Of a DNA stretch of 64,000 bases, positions 42,321 to 52,067 are shown in pieces. Location: NCBI RefSeq assembly GCF_000143415.4, contig NW_003314263.1:9833-73832 (forward strand). The letters run 5' to 3'. How positions within the stretch are numbered: position 1 is the first letter of the stretch; each line of letters opens with the position of its first letter. The position numbers were made by a program, and so were the translations under genes. The notes under the pieces were generated by a model. The model was not told the origin of the DNA. It did not search any database and worked only from the letters and a program-made list of their open reading frames with translations. Origin of the DNA: Selaginella moellendorffii (taxonomy: Eukaryota > Streptophyta > Lycopodiopsida > Selaginellales > Selaginellaceae).

Positions 42321-42477
42321 TCGGCCCCTCCACCCTAAAACAGAGGCTTTCGAAAAGGAGTTAAATGGTATATGCTCTGAATATTCTTTTAGGGCAAAGC
42401 ATAGCATATTCGTTTCTCCATGCTTAAGCAGTGCCGACCTTAAAGAGAGGACGTCCATTTCTTCCCGGAGAGGCGAA
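42321..42477. promoter_or_regulatory. Short bidirectional promoter (157 bp between start codons)
   Basis: The Tim21/Coa1-like gene (minus) and the ABC transporter gene (plus) start only 157 bp apart. The interval must hold both 5' UTRs and core promoters unless a 5'-UTR intron lies further away. A TATGCTTTGCCC-like motif (minus strand, about 42393) lies near the centre. Confidence 0.6.
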
Positions 42478-44773
42478 ATGGCGGAAGCGATGCCGTCGAG
42501 GAGGCTGCTAAGGAAGGTCTGGCGCGTCGCCGCGGTGTTCTTCCGGGGAGATCGCAAGCGCAAGGCCTACTGGCTGCTATCGATCGTGCTCCTCCTCTGC
42601 GCGATCTGTGCAGGTATGCCTCGCATTTCCTTCCGGCTAGCTCGATCTGATCCAGGATGCTGGAAAATATTTCGGCCGCCAGGGGTGATGGTGTCGATTT
42701 CCTACATCCAGCGGGATCTTTCCACGGCGGTGTCAAACAAAGACGTCGCTGGATTCCACAAGGCGCTCTGGAAATTCATCGGTGTTGTTGTGGTGGCCAC
42801 TCCTCTTCTAGCGTTCTACAAGTATAGCCAGGTAGCCTACATTCTTTAGCTCCTCGTTTTTTTTTTTCTTTGCGAGTAACTCGTTGTTCTTTCAGGAGCT
42901 TCTAGCGGTCGAGTGGCGGGTCTGGCTTTCAAATTTGCTGCTGACAAGCTATTTCAGTTGAGAGCTTTGTGCTCTACCAAGGGTTTTGGTTTTAATTCTT
43001 TGCTCATGAACAGCGAATAGAGCCTACTTTGACCTCAAGATGGAAGGCAAAGTCGACAATCCGGATCAACGAATTTGCGAAGATGTATCCAACTTTGTTC
43101 TCAATGCGGTCGATATCCTCGCAATTATTGCCAGCAAGTGTTTGAATGTCTGCGCGTTTACTGGAGTTTTATGGTATGTTCCTTTTGTTTGCTCGTTCTC
43201 GGAAGGACATCGTGTTTGCATTGCAGGTTTATTGCTCCAGAACTCGTGTATTTCTTGCTTGCGTATTCCATCGTTGGAACATATGTCACTGTTCGATTTT
43301 TTGGAGCGAAGATCATGCATCTAAAGTATCAGGTACTGTGCTATCTGTTTAGTTACAAGTAATTACATAACAAACAACAGAACTTACAAAAAGAAGCTGA
43401 TTTTCGTTACTCAATGGTTCGTGTACGAGAAAACGCTGAAAGTATCGCTTTTTACAGGGGTGAGGGTCACGAAGTAGCTTCCGTGAAGGTAATACACATT
43501 TCATAAAGAAGGCCATAGCTAATTCGTGACTATGCAGGCATTTCTAGCTTCTCTTGTTGGAAACATGCGAGAACTTATAGTATGGGACAGACACCTATCG
43601 TTGTTCAGTAATGCTTATGAGTTCTCGATTTTTATTGTTCCTTACCTGATCATTGCTCCAAAGTTTTTCTCCGGCCAGGTTATTGTGTTTCTTTTCTGTG
43701 ATTCGTTCTTGATTTGGCGTGCTATTCCAGGTGGAATTTGGAGTTATATCTCAAACTGCCATGGCCTTCCACAAGATCTTAACGTCCATGTCCTTTATTA
43801 TTTTGAAGTTCGATCGCTTCAGGTGCGTTACTGGATCTTCGATTTCCACCAACTGAAACCTTCTCTTCAGTGGGCTCGCAGCACAAACAGAACGGTTGGA
43901 CACCTTATTCATTGCACTGGGTATCCATGACCAGCTGTTTGGAAGCTACAGAAGACAATCGAGCAAGCGCGCCATACAGCTGCACGTCGAAGACGATACT
44001 GATGGTCATCCTTTGCTGAACTTGACGGACAGCCAAGCTCCAATTTCTGGTACGAGAAAATTTTTGGTCTAGCTCACCGAAACTATTATCTTTGCGTAGG
44101 TTCCATAACTCGTGAAGAAGGGGAAGGCCTTGTTGTTCGCGGTCTTTCAGTGACGACTCCAAATCTTCGCACCCAACTTATCCACAATCTATCATTCGAG
44201 CTACTTCCTGGGGAGTCATTACTGGTTTTGGGGCCTTCAGGCTGTGGAAAATCCTCGTTCCTCCGAGTGATAGCAGGCCTATGGAGCAAAGGCGCCGGTA
44301 TCATCCAGGTGCCTCTACAGAAGACAATATTTCTGCCACAGAAGCCTTACATGCCTCTGGGAACTCTCCGACAACAGCTATTATTTCCGGCACTGTCATC
44401 AGAGTACTTTTCGGATGCAGAACTTTTCAAGGTGCTTGAGGAAGTGAGCCTGGAAGATCTAATACAAAGAGTCGGAGGCCTGGACTCAGTGTGTGACTGG
44501 TCAGACGTGCTCAGCTCTGGAGAGCAGCAAAGAGTGGCATTTGCACGGCTGCTTCTACACGAGCCTCAGATGGCATTTCTCGACGAGGCAACGAGCGCAC
44601 TTGACATGACGAATGAATCGAAGCTTTACGCACTGCTCCAACGCAAGATCAAATCGTATGTTTCGGTGGGGCACAGGATTTCATTAATTAAGTATCACTC
44701 CAGAGTTTTGGAGTTCAAAGGCAGCTCCGGCTGGAAGTTATACACTCAAAAAGAATTCCAAGTACACATATAG
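42478..44773 (+). CDS. SbmA/ABCD-type half ABC transporter, ten exons
   Basis: Exons 42478-42613, 42683-42831, 42896-42956, 43014-43173, 43227-43332, 43381-43488, 43538-43678, 43731-43822, 43871-44049 and 44100-44773 join in phase to 601 residues. The membrane half has SYIQRDLSTAVSNKDVAGF, VEWRVWLSNLLLTSYF, then NPDQRICEDVSNF and EADFRYSMVRVRENAE, the signature of the SbmA/BacA-like and plant ABCD2 group. The nucleotide-binding half has Walker A GPSGCGKSS, signature LSSGEQQR, Walker B MAFLDEATSALD and a terminal GHRISL switch. As a half transporter it should dimerise in an organelle membrane (plastid or peroxisome). The substrate is unknown. Introns are 48-69 nt; intron 1 (69 nt) is readable in frame. 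Confidence 0.9.
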
Positions 44774-44917
44774 GTACGTTTTGCCAGTTTTATATTTTCC
44801 TTCTGATCGAGATGGGTCCTTCGTTGATCAGGGAAAACAATCAACACGAACAGTCTCTAAGAACATATGCTCATCAAGTCAAGGTTTTTAGTAGTGTAGT
44901 TAGAGCTTTGGCAACTT

Positions 44918-45825
44918 CTAAAACGTAGTTGTGACGTCTTTTCCAGGAACGCAAGTGTTCGGGGGAGTCATCTGCAGCTGCGAGCTATACTTGAAAATCG
45001 TATCCTTGATTTTCGACACAGATGCAAGATCCTGGTTCAGAGCTGCTGCTAATGCTCGCGCGGGGACATTAAACAGCGCTCCTCCACTCGTCTGGTAAAG
45101 TTTTTCGATCGATTAGTTCTTTTGTTTAAAATGCTTATTAGAGTGCTTACCAGTGTTCCAGGATTCTGTGAGTTCAAAGCCGAGATGTAAAACGCTTGTT
45201 CTGTTCCGACATTGACCTCGAAGTGGAGCATTCCTCGAGGGAAGATCGTAACATCTCCAGGATGCAACACGTTGATATGAGGTTTCCCTGCAGTCGAAAA
45301 AACTCCGTTCGATCACTCGAATCGCCCCTCAACAACGTCTTACCTTCAGTGTCTACAAAACCAACTTGGAGCGGCCCTCCAGACACCATGGTAAGCATCT
45401 CAGTTGCTCGCGGATGCGTATGAGGCAAATTAACACCGCAGGGAGTCATGTTGAAGTGGACATAAGTGAGTCCCTGGGAGCTGCAAGGAGTTTAGGAGGT
45501 AAGCACACGATTGATCTCATCTAAGATCAAACTAAAAGGCTGCTTTTTCTTACTCCATAGCCGGGAAGATCTTGGTCGAGAGCCCTGCTCGAACTCCGCC
45601 GGGTCCATTGGAGACGTCGCCATTTTTAAAGACATCACGAACCACGAACTTGGACGAGTCCGGCGATTGCTGCTGCTGCGGCTTGGGGTAGTGATACGGG
45701 AAGTTATTCTCTGCGGTGGACGACGCAAAATCGGTGAGTGGATCCGGATCGGCAGCTCCCGCAAAGCTCGCGAGAGTGACGAGAAGAATCATCATCGACA
45801 TGACGAAGGCTCTTACTTCAGCCAT
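44918..45825 (-). CDS. GLP: Germin-like protein, four exons
   Basis: Exons 45825-45554, 45480-45344, 45287-45151 and 45091-44918 join in phase to 239 residues. The signal peptide is MMILLVTLASFAGAADPDPL. The cupin has germin box 1 (GVNLPHTHPRATE, two metal-binding His and Glu) and box 2 (GDVTIFPRGMLHFEVN, third His), so manganese binding and an apoplastic location are expected; activity could be superoxide dismutase- or oxalate-oxidase-like, which sequence does not decide. The cysteine pair normally found near the mature N-terminus (DFC...C) is absent (DFASSTAENN). Instead one Cys precedes box 1 (TPCGVN) and one lies near the C-terminus (NTCVPG). Confidence 0.92.
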
Positions 45826-46185
45826 GGAGAGAGGGAGGGAGTGATGGAAGCAAAGAAGGAATTTAACTTGAGTCATGGAGCTAAGACAATGGTGGAGTAT
45901 ATAAATGATTTTTGTGGATGAGAGGATCAATCGTTTTCTCAGTCCAGCCCAGACACCACTCTAGTGTTTGTTTGATGCGAAAAATCCAATTATGCTTATA
46001 ATGTGCACTTGTCTACCAAAGGTTGAGTGGGTAACGAAAATTTCCAACGCACTATAGATTTTGCGCGTGGGGTCATTGGTCGATGCTAGCTTGACCACCG
46101 TTGAATAAGTCAACACATTCTTGTGACGTCATCGAATTGATGTCGATGACTAGCGCGTTTGACTAATCGGAGCTTTTGAGTCAAC
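45826..46185. other. Intergenic between germin-like and dehydrogenase genes
   Basis: It contains the germin-like promoter (a TATATAAATG run near 45897 on the plus strand) and the 3' flank of the dehydrogenase gene. TTGAC W-box cores recur near 46090-46180, within a stretch whose copies reappear near 54730-54810 and 56070-56190. Confidence 0.55.
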
Positions 46186-47861
46186 TTAATTGACTAGCTC
46201 GAGAAGACCCGACACACCGCGTCCGTGTGAGAGTTCCACGGCGCAGTCTGCGATCACCTGTGGATAAAAACAGTGTAGAAATCACGGGAAGACAAAGATT
46301 TTGGTTTTTTACCTGGGCCATCTTTGCGTACGAGAGTTGTGTCACTCCAGCGACGTGGGGAGTGAGAATGACCTTGGGGTGCTGCAAAATCGGGTCTTGA
46401 GGATCGTATGGCTCGTGCCAAGCAACGTCCAAACCCAGTCCTCCCAGATGCCCCGTCTCAAGGCCATCTCTCACGGATTTGTAGTCCAAAAGCCCACCTC
46501 TGGCAACATTGACAACAAGCGCTCCCTGTTTTAGTTTGCAAGATTAGACTGGAAGAATCGCAAACGCGACGCGATACCTTCTTCATGGAGTTTACGAACT
46601 TTTCGTTCACCATTCCAGCCTACAGACAGTAGCACTTGTCAGGAATTCCACGACGAAAGGAGATATGGCTTTTACTTACCGTTTCAGGAGTAAGGAGGCA
46701 GCACAGAACGATGATATCAGCTCGGCTTGCAAAGTCGTATAAAGAGTCCCCGCTGCCCTTTTCATCCACCAGCAAATCTTCGTTCTCCTTGAGGTACTGA
46801 AACAACTGGTGAGATTTACGAGTTATCAGGCCATCTGCTAGAAGAGGATTGTCTGGAAACTACGACATCAGAGATAACCAAATAAAAAACGAAAAAAGAT
46901 CATAAGAAGAGTTTCAAGAGCCTTGCCTTCCGGATGAAGAGAACTATTCTTCTTGGACCACGAACGTTTAGTCGCAAGAACTCTGACTCCAAAAGCTCTC
47001 AAGCGGATCGCGAGCTCCTTGCCAATATTTCCATAGCCAACAATAAAAACCTGGAGAAAGCAAACTCTAAAAGCTTGAATCGATGCGAGAAATCCAGCGC
47101 TTACCGTTTTTCCAAACAAAGTATCACCCGTAGGAAATCCCAGGCATTTCTCGCTCACAGACTTGTCCATCCCTTTCTGAAAGGCAAATCCAAAAGTTTT
47201 AGAACATAAGAAAACTCTCGCAAGCACCTGGTCACGAAGAAGAGCCAGCATCAAATAAATGGCGTGCTCAGCACACGAAAGAGCGTTTCCAGTGGCATCA
47301 CTGGCAATTCTTCCTACTTTGATCCCAGCTTTAGTCGCAGCTTCAACGTCCACACCTGTCAAGAATCGTGAGTTCCAGTCAAGAACAATGCTGGACTACC
47401 TTCCAGGCCAACACCAAACTGGCAGATAAGCTGCATTCTCTTGGCGAGAGAGATCAAGCTCGAGTCCACTTTCACCATTCTCGCCACGCACATGTCGTAT
47501 TCGTGGAAAACCTTTGGAATTTCTTGGCAAGGAACAGCGTCGACCTGGGCAAACAAGAACATAGTAACGACACTCGCAAGAACAAGCACAAGAAATCCTC
47601 GCTCACCTCGATCTGGCTGTGCGGCTCCAAATACCTCTTCGTCCACCGGAATCCATCAGGGAACACCGATTCGGGGCCGCAGAAAAGGACTCGCACAGGC
47701 TGCACTGGCGATTTCACTTCAACAGGCGTCGCGGCCGCCATGCCCCTCGCTTGGCACCTCAATCTCCGCAGCTGCCGCGATCTACACAAGCCACGAATCA
47801 TGGAATCGCGGCGCCGGAGGGCGATTGCGACCGCGCTCTGGAAGAACCCTAGTCTTTCCAT
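46186..47861 (-). CDS. D-isomer-specific 2-hydroxyacid dehydrogenase (At1g72190-like), nine exons
   Basis: Exons 47861-47607, 47544-47400, 47355-47228, 47176-47105, 47050-46927, 46852-46680, 46619-46578, 46525-46313 and 46257-46186 join in phase to 407 residues. It should reduce a 2-oxoacid with NAD(P)H. It has the dinucleotide fold VFIVGYGNIGKELAIRL and catalytic Arg, Glu and His in VNVARGGLLD, GLDVAWHEPYD and LTPHVAGVT. The N-terminal 40 residues are Arg-rich and resemble an organelle-targeting peptide. The closest family I recognise is the Arabidopsis At1g72190 type (VLFCG start, GVGLEGVDVEAATK, EPTGDTL-like loop). The fifth intron needs a GC donor (GAAG/GCAAGG) to stay in phase. Decayed copies of this gene are scattered through 49.6-64 kb. 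Confidence 0.9.
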
Positions 47862-48136
47862 TCTTAAACCCTTAACTAAAGGATTCCTTGAATATTCAAA
47901 AAATCTTAGTTTTTTTTACTTAAACCCTTTAACTAAACGAAATACTCGACAAAACTCCTTTTCCTCTTTTCTTCAAGAATAGTGCTGTTTGAATAAACTT
48001 TAATCAGCCAATATGCCAAGTGCACTCATCTGTGCCAAGTTCTATCTTGAGACACTTGTGATCAACCAAGGACGATCGTATAAACAGGAGATAATTTATC
48101 ACATTGGAAGCAGCACTAGCACTACTAGCAAGAAAC

Positions 48137-49144
48137 ATGAGAAACATGGTGCTCCTCGTTGCAGCTTCAATTCTAATTTTGCTCATGAGCTTTGATCTCT
48201 GCCATGGACAGCCCCCGGCTAATCGCCAGTTTGGTGGAATCTTCAGGTGGCGGCTTGGTTTTGCACAGCTTGCCGTGGAGCACGTCGAAGACCTCATGAA
48301 TCGCCTCGAGGCCTTCGTGGGAAGGAGGTTTAGAGGCAATTTTGGTTACTTTGCAGGAAGGAGCGTGGGATTCGTGGTGGAGTACGCAAACGATGCCTAT
48401 GTCCGCGTGAGAGTGTGGCTCTACAGCCTAGCTTTCACTGAGAACTCAGACGTTTGCTCCATTGCGCCAAGTCGCGCGAGCCTCCCAGGGGGCGACCTCC
48501 TAGACAGCGTTGGGCGGATGATTGCAACCATCCGAGCGGAGCTGCTAGACGTGGGTCGCACGCAACGCTGGTTTGGCGAAGTCAACATAGTGCTCGGCTA
48601 CTTTGGGATTGAGTATCAGTTCCAGGAAACCCCATTCAACAGCAATCCTGACGATAGGCCTGAAGGAGGTGGTGGATCAAGCGGTGAACTACTTGGGTTT
48701 GACCGCACTAACTTCCTTGTTCACCCAGTCAGCACGGTCGTTGGTTTGGGCGTTGACCCTGACGCCGGGAATTGCTGGGTCTTTGCTACGTCTCTAGTTG
48801 GCGGGAGTCACCCCCAGGGATCGACGCTGCCCGAGGGGAACAGCTTGGTCTCACCGAGCAGGGAGTTTAGGCTGTCTATGGAGGCCGGGTGTGATCTGGT
48901 GGTAAGACGTATCCACAGCGGGGAGATTGTCCGGAGGATTGTTCGTGGGAGGGATCAAGTGTGCGTCTTGTCTCTCTGGAAGAATGGGGTGCTCGTGGTC
49001 TCTGAATCGCGGGTGGTCATCTTGAAGACGAAAACAAACTATGGGTCCAAGCATTCGTATGGTCTGGCAATGGAGAACGATGGTCATGCCAGGCTTTATA
49101 TGACAAACTTGGCAAAACAAATTTGGTCAACCGAGCACATATAG
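48137..49144 (+). CDS. Secreted protein with C-terminal GNA-type lectin domain
   Basis: The single-exon frame from the ATG at 48137 encodes 335 residues. A signal peptide is clear (MRNMVLLVAASILILLMSF, cleavage near CHG). Residues about 30-175 form a domain I do not recognise (FRWRLGFAQLAVEHVEDLM, then SVGFVVEYANDAYVRVRVWL, then RWFGEVNIVLGYFGIEYQ). The C-terminal 130 residues resemble bulb-type (Galanthus nivalis agglutinin-like) mannose lectins: STLPEGNSLVSPSREFRL, MEAGCDLVVRRIHSGE, then LSLWKNGVLVVSE and HARLY. The QxDxNxVxY sugar sites are degenerate, so mannose binding is uncertain. A decayed copy lies at 56740-57235. Confidence 0.65.
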   Translation: MRNMVLLVAASILILLMSFDLCHGQPPANRQFGGIFRWRLGFAQLAVEHVEDLMNRLEAFVGRRFRGNFGYFAGRSVGFVVEYANDAYVRVRVWLYSLAFTENSDVCSIAPSRASLPGGDLLDSVGRMIATIRAELLDVGRTQRWFGEVNIVLGYFGIEYQFQETPFNSNPDDRPEGGGGSSGELLGFDRTNFLVHPVSTVVGLGVDPDAGNCWVFATSLVGGSHPQGSTLPEGNSLVSPSREFRLSMEAGCDLVVRRIHSGEIVRRIVRGRDQVCVLSLWKNGVLVVSESRVVILKTKTNYGSKHSYGLAMENDGHARLYMTNLAKQIWSTEHI

Positions 49145-49190
49145 AATAGAAGTGTATGTTCCAAAGTAATACAGTTATGCTAACTTAAAA

Positions 49191-49520
49191 ACGTCCCAGC
49201 TCCCGTGACAAGTTTCGAGGAGAAAGAAAAGGAGGCGATCGCTCGCAGTCAATTCCACTGCATGAGACTGCAAAAGTCCTCTAGACTTGGCTCTTTGAAT
49301 TCTAACTCTCCTAACTTTCTTGGCTGCATTTTAACCCCTCGATTCTCCAAAGCTCGCCTACAACCACCACAAAAAACTCGGACTTGGCCGTGAGCAAATG
49401 TGAGAAAGCCAGTGCGTCCTTGTTTCAGCGGAATGCCTTGGCACGACCGCACCAATGCTTGGCTGGGAGTATCACCATGCATTCTGGAGGCAACGATTCG
49501 TCCTCAACTCCTTACGATTC
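49191..49520. repeat. Duplicated block, second copy at 58003-58330
   Basis: The two blocks share AAACGTCCCAGCTC, then GTGACAAG, GAGGAGAAAGAAAAGGAGGC, CAGTCAATTCCACTGCATG and GAGAAAGCCAGTGCGTCC in the same order and orientation. The coding strand is unclear: in plus they read KCEKASASLFQ; in minus a 77-codon frame is open. I do not recognise the source gene. Confidence 0.7.
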
Positions 49521-49599
49521 TAATATCTAGAAACAGCACTTGGCGGAAAAGCATAGAACTCATAAACCCTTCCCGACAAAGTTGTGCTTCCTAAATGCC

Positions 49600-49860
49600 T
49601 TTCTTTGTCCTTGTTCAATGCTCAGGGAAAATGAGCAGCACTGAAATCATTGTCTGGAAACTAGCGACATCAGAGACAAGCATAAAAAAACAAAAGAAAT
49701 AGTAAGAATAGTTCGGACAATCCAAATCAAAAGTTCCAGTCAGAATGTTATACTGGAAAACATTAGAGAACACCAAATTGGCATACAAGCCGCATTCTTT
49801 CATAAGCTGGCGATTTCACAGGCGTCGCTCCTCAATCTCCGCAGAGGACCATCAGAAAAA
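49600..49860 (-). pseudogene. Decayed dehydrogenase gene fragments (introns and exons 1-2)
   Basis: ATTGTCTGGAAACTA...GACATCAGAGA repeats the fifth-intron border of the dehydrogenase gene (near 46850), and CTGGCGATTTCAC plus GGCGTCG...CTCAATCTCCGCAG repeat its first exon (near 47705-47775). Large deletions lie between these pieces. A second copy of the same arrangement lies at 58455-58750. Confidence 0.6.
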
Positions 49861-49949
49861 GTGAGTGAGGTGGGCAATTGCGGACATTTGTGCTGTCTAG
49901 CCAATGCAAATCATGCTCGCCACCATCTTGCCTTGTTGCATTACTAGCA

Positions 49950-50075
49950 CTTGAGGTATACGGCACAAACTCGTGGATTGCAAACCTCGTTACCGCCTAG
50001 GGGCGCGTTGGCGCCCCAGGGAACGATGGAGGCAAGCAAGTAGACCGCCAACAGCCTGCCCACGACGTTGGACTT
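49950..50075 (-). pseudogene. Antisense decayed Fic gene fragment
   Basis: On the minus strand this aligns with the Fic gene region around residues 205-255: a GG.E.CNPR segment and a tail toward VYLKC, and DNA matches such as GATGGAGGCAAGCAAGTAG to the complement of the Fic region near 51640. It is joined directly to a TPR-SET gene fragment. A parallel copy lies at 58866-58998. Confidence 0.6.
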
Positions 50076-50520
50076 CGAGTGCACTTGCAAGAAGAGGGAG
50101 CTGGAGTAGCGGCTAGATCAAAGGATCTCGCAGAGACTTGTCCGAGGTCAACTTCGAGTTCCGATTCAAGGGAGGGATCAATCCAGCCTGGATGGTGGTG
50201 AAGCTGGAGAGTATGTTGGCGACGAAGCTCCAAGGATGAAAGGCAGTGCGTGAGTGAGAGGTGATCATGGAGGCAATGCACAGGTTCACGGCTGGCAACG
50301 ATATCAATGTGATTAGCCTTGAAAGTTTGACAGACTACACACGGGACAAAGAAGGATGATAAAGATGGAGTGGGAGGTAAAGTTTGGGAGACAGGACGAG
50401 GCTTGCATTGCCAAGGCCATCAACAAGAGAGGTATGGAACTCATTGCTCGTCTTGGTCACTTACACTTGGTTTTCTTGGAGTTGTTTTGTTTCTTTTTCT
50501 TCTAACTTCTTCAACTCGTA
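50076..50520 (+). pseudogene. Decayed TPR-SET gene fragment
   Basis: It contains pieces of the SET-protein C-terminal region (CGAGTGCACTTGCAAGAAG, then GGGAGGGATCAATCCAGCC, GTGGGAGGTAAAGTTTGGGA) and the beginning of the shared 3' UTR (TTGGTTTTCTTGGAGTTGTT). Frames are broken. Confidence 0.6.
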
Positions 50521-50599
50521 ACGAACCTACAGTTAGGCGTGTAGTTGACCGTTGTTGAACATTCATGTCATGTCATCGAATTAGTTTCGCTGAATCGAC

Positions 50600-50790
50600 T
50601 GCCTGGAACAACAGAACAATTTTTCCTGGCCCACGGACATTCAGTCGCAAGAACTAACCAGCCAACGATTAAAACCTGGAGAGAAAAAGAAAGCTCTAAA
50701 ACTTGAATCGATGCGCCTTACCATTTTTCCAAACAAAATATCACCTCCAAAAGTTTCACAAATCACGCAAGCACCCGGTCACGAAGTGGA
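50600..50790 (-). pseudogene. Decayed dehydrogenase fragment (exons 4-5 region)
   Basis: It matches the dehydrogenase gene at about 46955-47230: GGACATTCAGTCGCAAGAAC, AAAACCTGGAGA, CTTGAATCGATGCG and TTTTTCCAAACAAA occur in order. No open frame remains. Confidence 0.7.
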
Positions 50791-50997
50791 TCATCCAATT
50801 TCTACTTTCCCATCCCTGAGGATAAAGAACCCTACTTTCTCCCCAAACATATATACTTGGCGCGCATTGATCGCTGGCCGTCGATATGATGATGTAATCG
50901 CCACCGTTGGAGCGCTTGGCTAATCGCAACAAGCTGGAATCTCCACCGTTGGCTCCCCTATGAATAGAAAAGGTTCGAGCCTAGGGTTTCAGGTATA

Positions 50998-51888
50998 ATG
51001 GCGACGATCAAGAGCATCGAGAAGTGCGTTGCGAGGTACGAATCCCTGCCCGACAAAAAGAAGAGCGGCGCGCTCAAGCAGGGCACAGCAATGGTGAAAG
51101 AATTCGTGTTCCAAGTGGCAAACATCGAGGGCGAAGGGCTCGACACACTGGAAGAGGTCAGCGATGCCATTGACCAGTACAACCACTCAAAGTCTTTTGC
51201 GCTCGATGGCTTTGGCGGCGACAGGAAGCCAAAGCTCGTGTCAACGCTCAACCTGTACAGGTGCCTGTGCCGGGTCAACGCCCAGGCCAAGGCCGACAAG
51301 GTTCCACGCTTAGATTCCGGGAAGATTCTCCGGATCCACAAGATGCTCGGGGAGAACACCAAGGACGAGGTTGATGCGGGCGAGTTTAGGAGGGGCGAGG
51401 CGTGGACATTGACAACAGAGAGGCGGAAGCATGTCTACATGGATCCCAAGAAGATCCCGGCGGCTTTGGAGCAGCTCCTGTCAGCCACCAACAAATCCCT
51501 CGAGGAGGCATTTGCAGCAGATCCCAAGCTCAGGGTTGCAAAGCTGTTGAGCATTGGCGCCAGCTTCTTTTACAAGTTTGAGTGCATTCATCCGTTTAGG
51601 GATGGGAATGGACGCGTGGGGAGGCTTATGGTGCTCTACTTGCTTACCTCCATAGTTCCTTGGGGCGCAAACAATCTCTATGCGCCCCGGGGTGGGGACG
51701 AGGCTTGCAATCCCCGGGCTCCTCCCAAGTTTGTGGACAAGGCCATGTATCTTAAGTGCTTCCAGGTGATGCAACAAGGAGGCAAGAACAGAGGCGAGCA
51801 GCAGCAGCATCCGGTGGAGTTGGAGGCACTTTTGGCCGAAGGGATTCATGTTGGCTGGACAAAGTTTGCAGCCAAAGCAAATGTATAG
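50998..51888 (+). CDS. Fic-domain protein, intronless copy A
   Basis: The 296-residue protein starts at the ATG at 50998. The Fic signature HPFRDGNGRVGR is complete at residues 198-209 (catalytic His198, phosphate-loop GNGR). Fic enzymes transfer AMP or related groups from nucleotides onto target hydroxyls. Upstream, VANIEGEGLDTLEE (40-53) aligns with the inhibitory-helix region of many Fic proteins ((S/T)xxxE(G/N)): Glu44 and Gly45 are kept, but the Ser/Thr position is Val40. No signal peptide or TM segment is seen, so it is probably cytosolic or nuclear. It has no introns, unlike most genes here. It is 98 percent identical to the copy at 62791-63681. The upstream region (TATATA near 50849) is shared with that copy. 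Confidence 0.92.
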   Translation: MATIKSIEKCVARYESLPDKKKSGALKQGTAMVKEFVFQVANIEGEGLDTLEEVSDAIDQYNHSKSFALDGFGGDRKPKLVSTLNLYRCLCRVNAQAKADKVPRLDSGKILRIHKMLGENTKDEVDAGEFRRGEAWTLTTERRKHVYMDPKKIPAALEQLLSATNKSLEEAFAADPKLRVAKLLSIGASFFYKFECIHPFRDGNGRVGRLMVLYLLTSIVPWGANNLYAPRGGDEACNPRAPPKFVDKAMYLKCFQVMQQGGKNRGEQQQHPVELEALLAEGIHVGWTKFAAKANV

Positions 51889-52067
51889 TGTTAAAGTAGT
51901 AAAAGTATATATGTGTTAATGAATATAGAACTGGCTTTCAACCTTGCATTGCTCTTAAAAGAAAGAATATGCCTCTGTTTACGTTAAGAATAACCACAAG
52001 AATATGCCCTTTAATCGATTTAAACTTTTGGCACGAAGATTGTAAGGGGTAGGGTTCTATCCGCATG
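51889..52067. other. 3' flank shared by the two intronless Fic copies
   Basis: TGTTAAAGTAGTAAAAGTATA after the stop codon and the block from GAAAGAATATGCCTCTG onward repeat at 63682-63840, so the duplicated unit includes the 3' UTR and continues into a dehydrogenase fragment. Confidence 0.75.

Noticed and set aside
42321-42563. N-terminal extension of the Tim21/Coa1-like frame into the ABC gene
   Set aside because: The extension overlaps the divergent gene's coding start; the later ATG at 42320 gives a proper targeting peptide.
40228-44038. Shared 17-bp sequence CTTGACGGACAGCCAAG in two genes
   Set aside because: It occurs once antisense in the His-rich gene and once sense in the ABC gene, with no similarity around it; probably chance.
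48004-48339. Minus-strand ORF over the lectin signal-peptide region
   Set aside because: It is antisense to a better-supported gene and has no domain.
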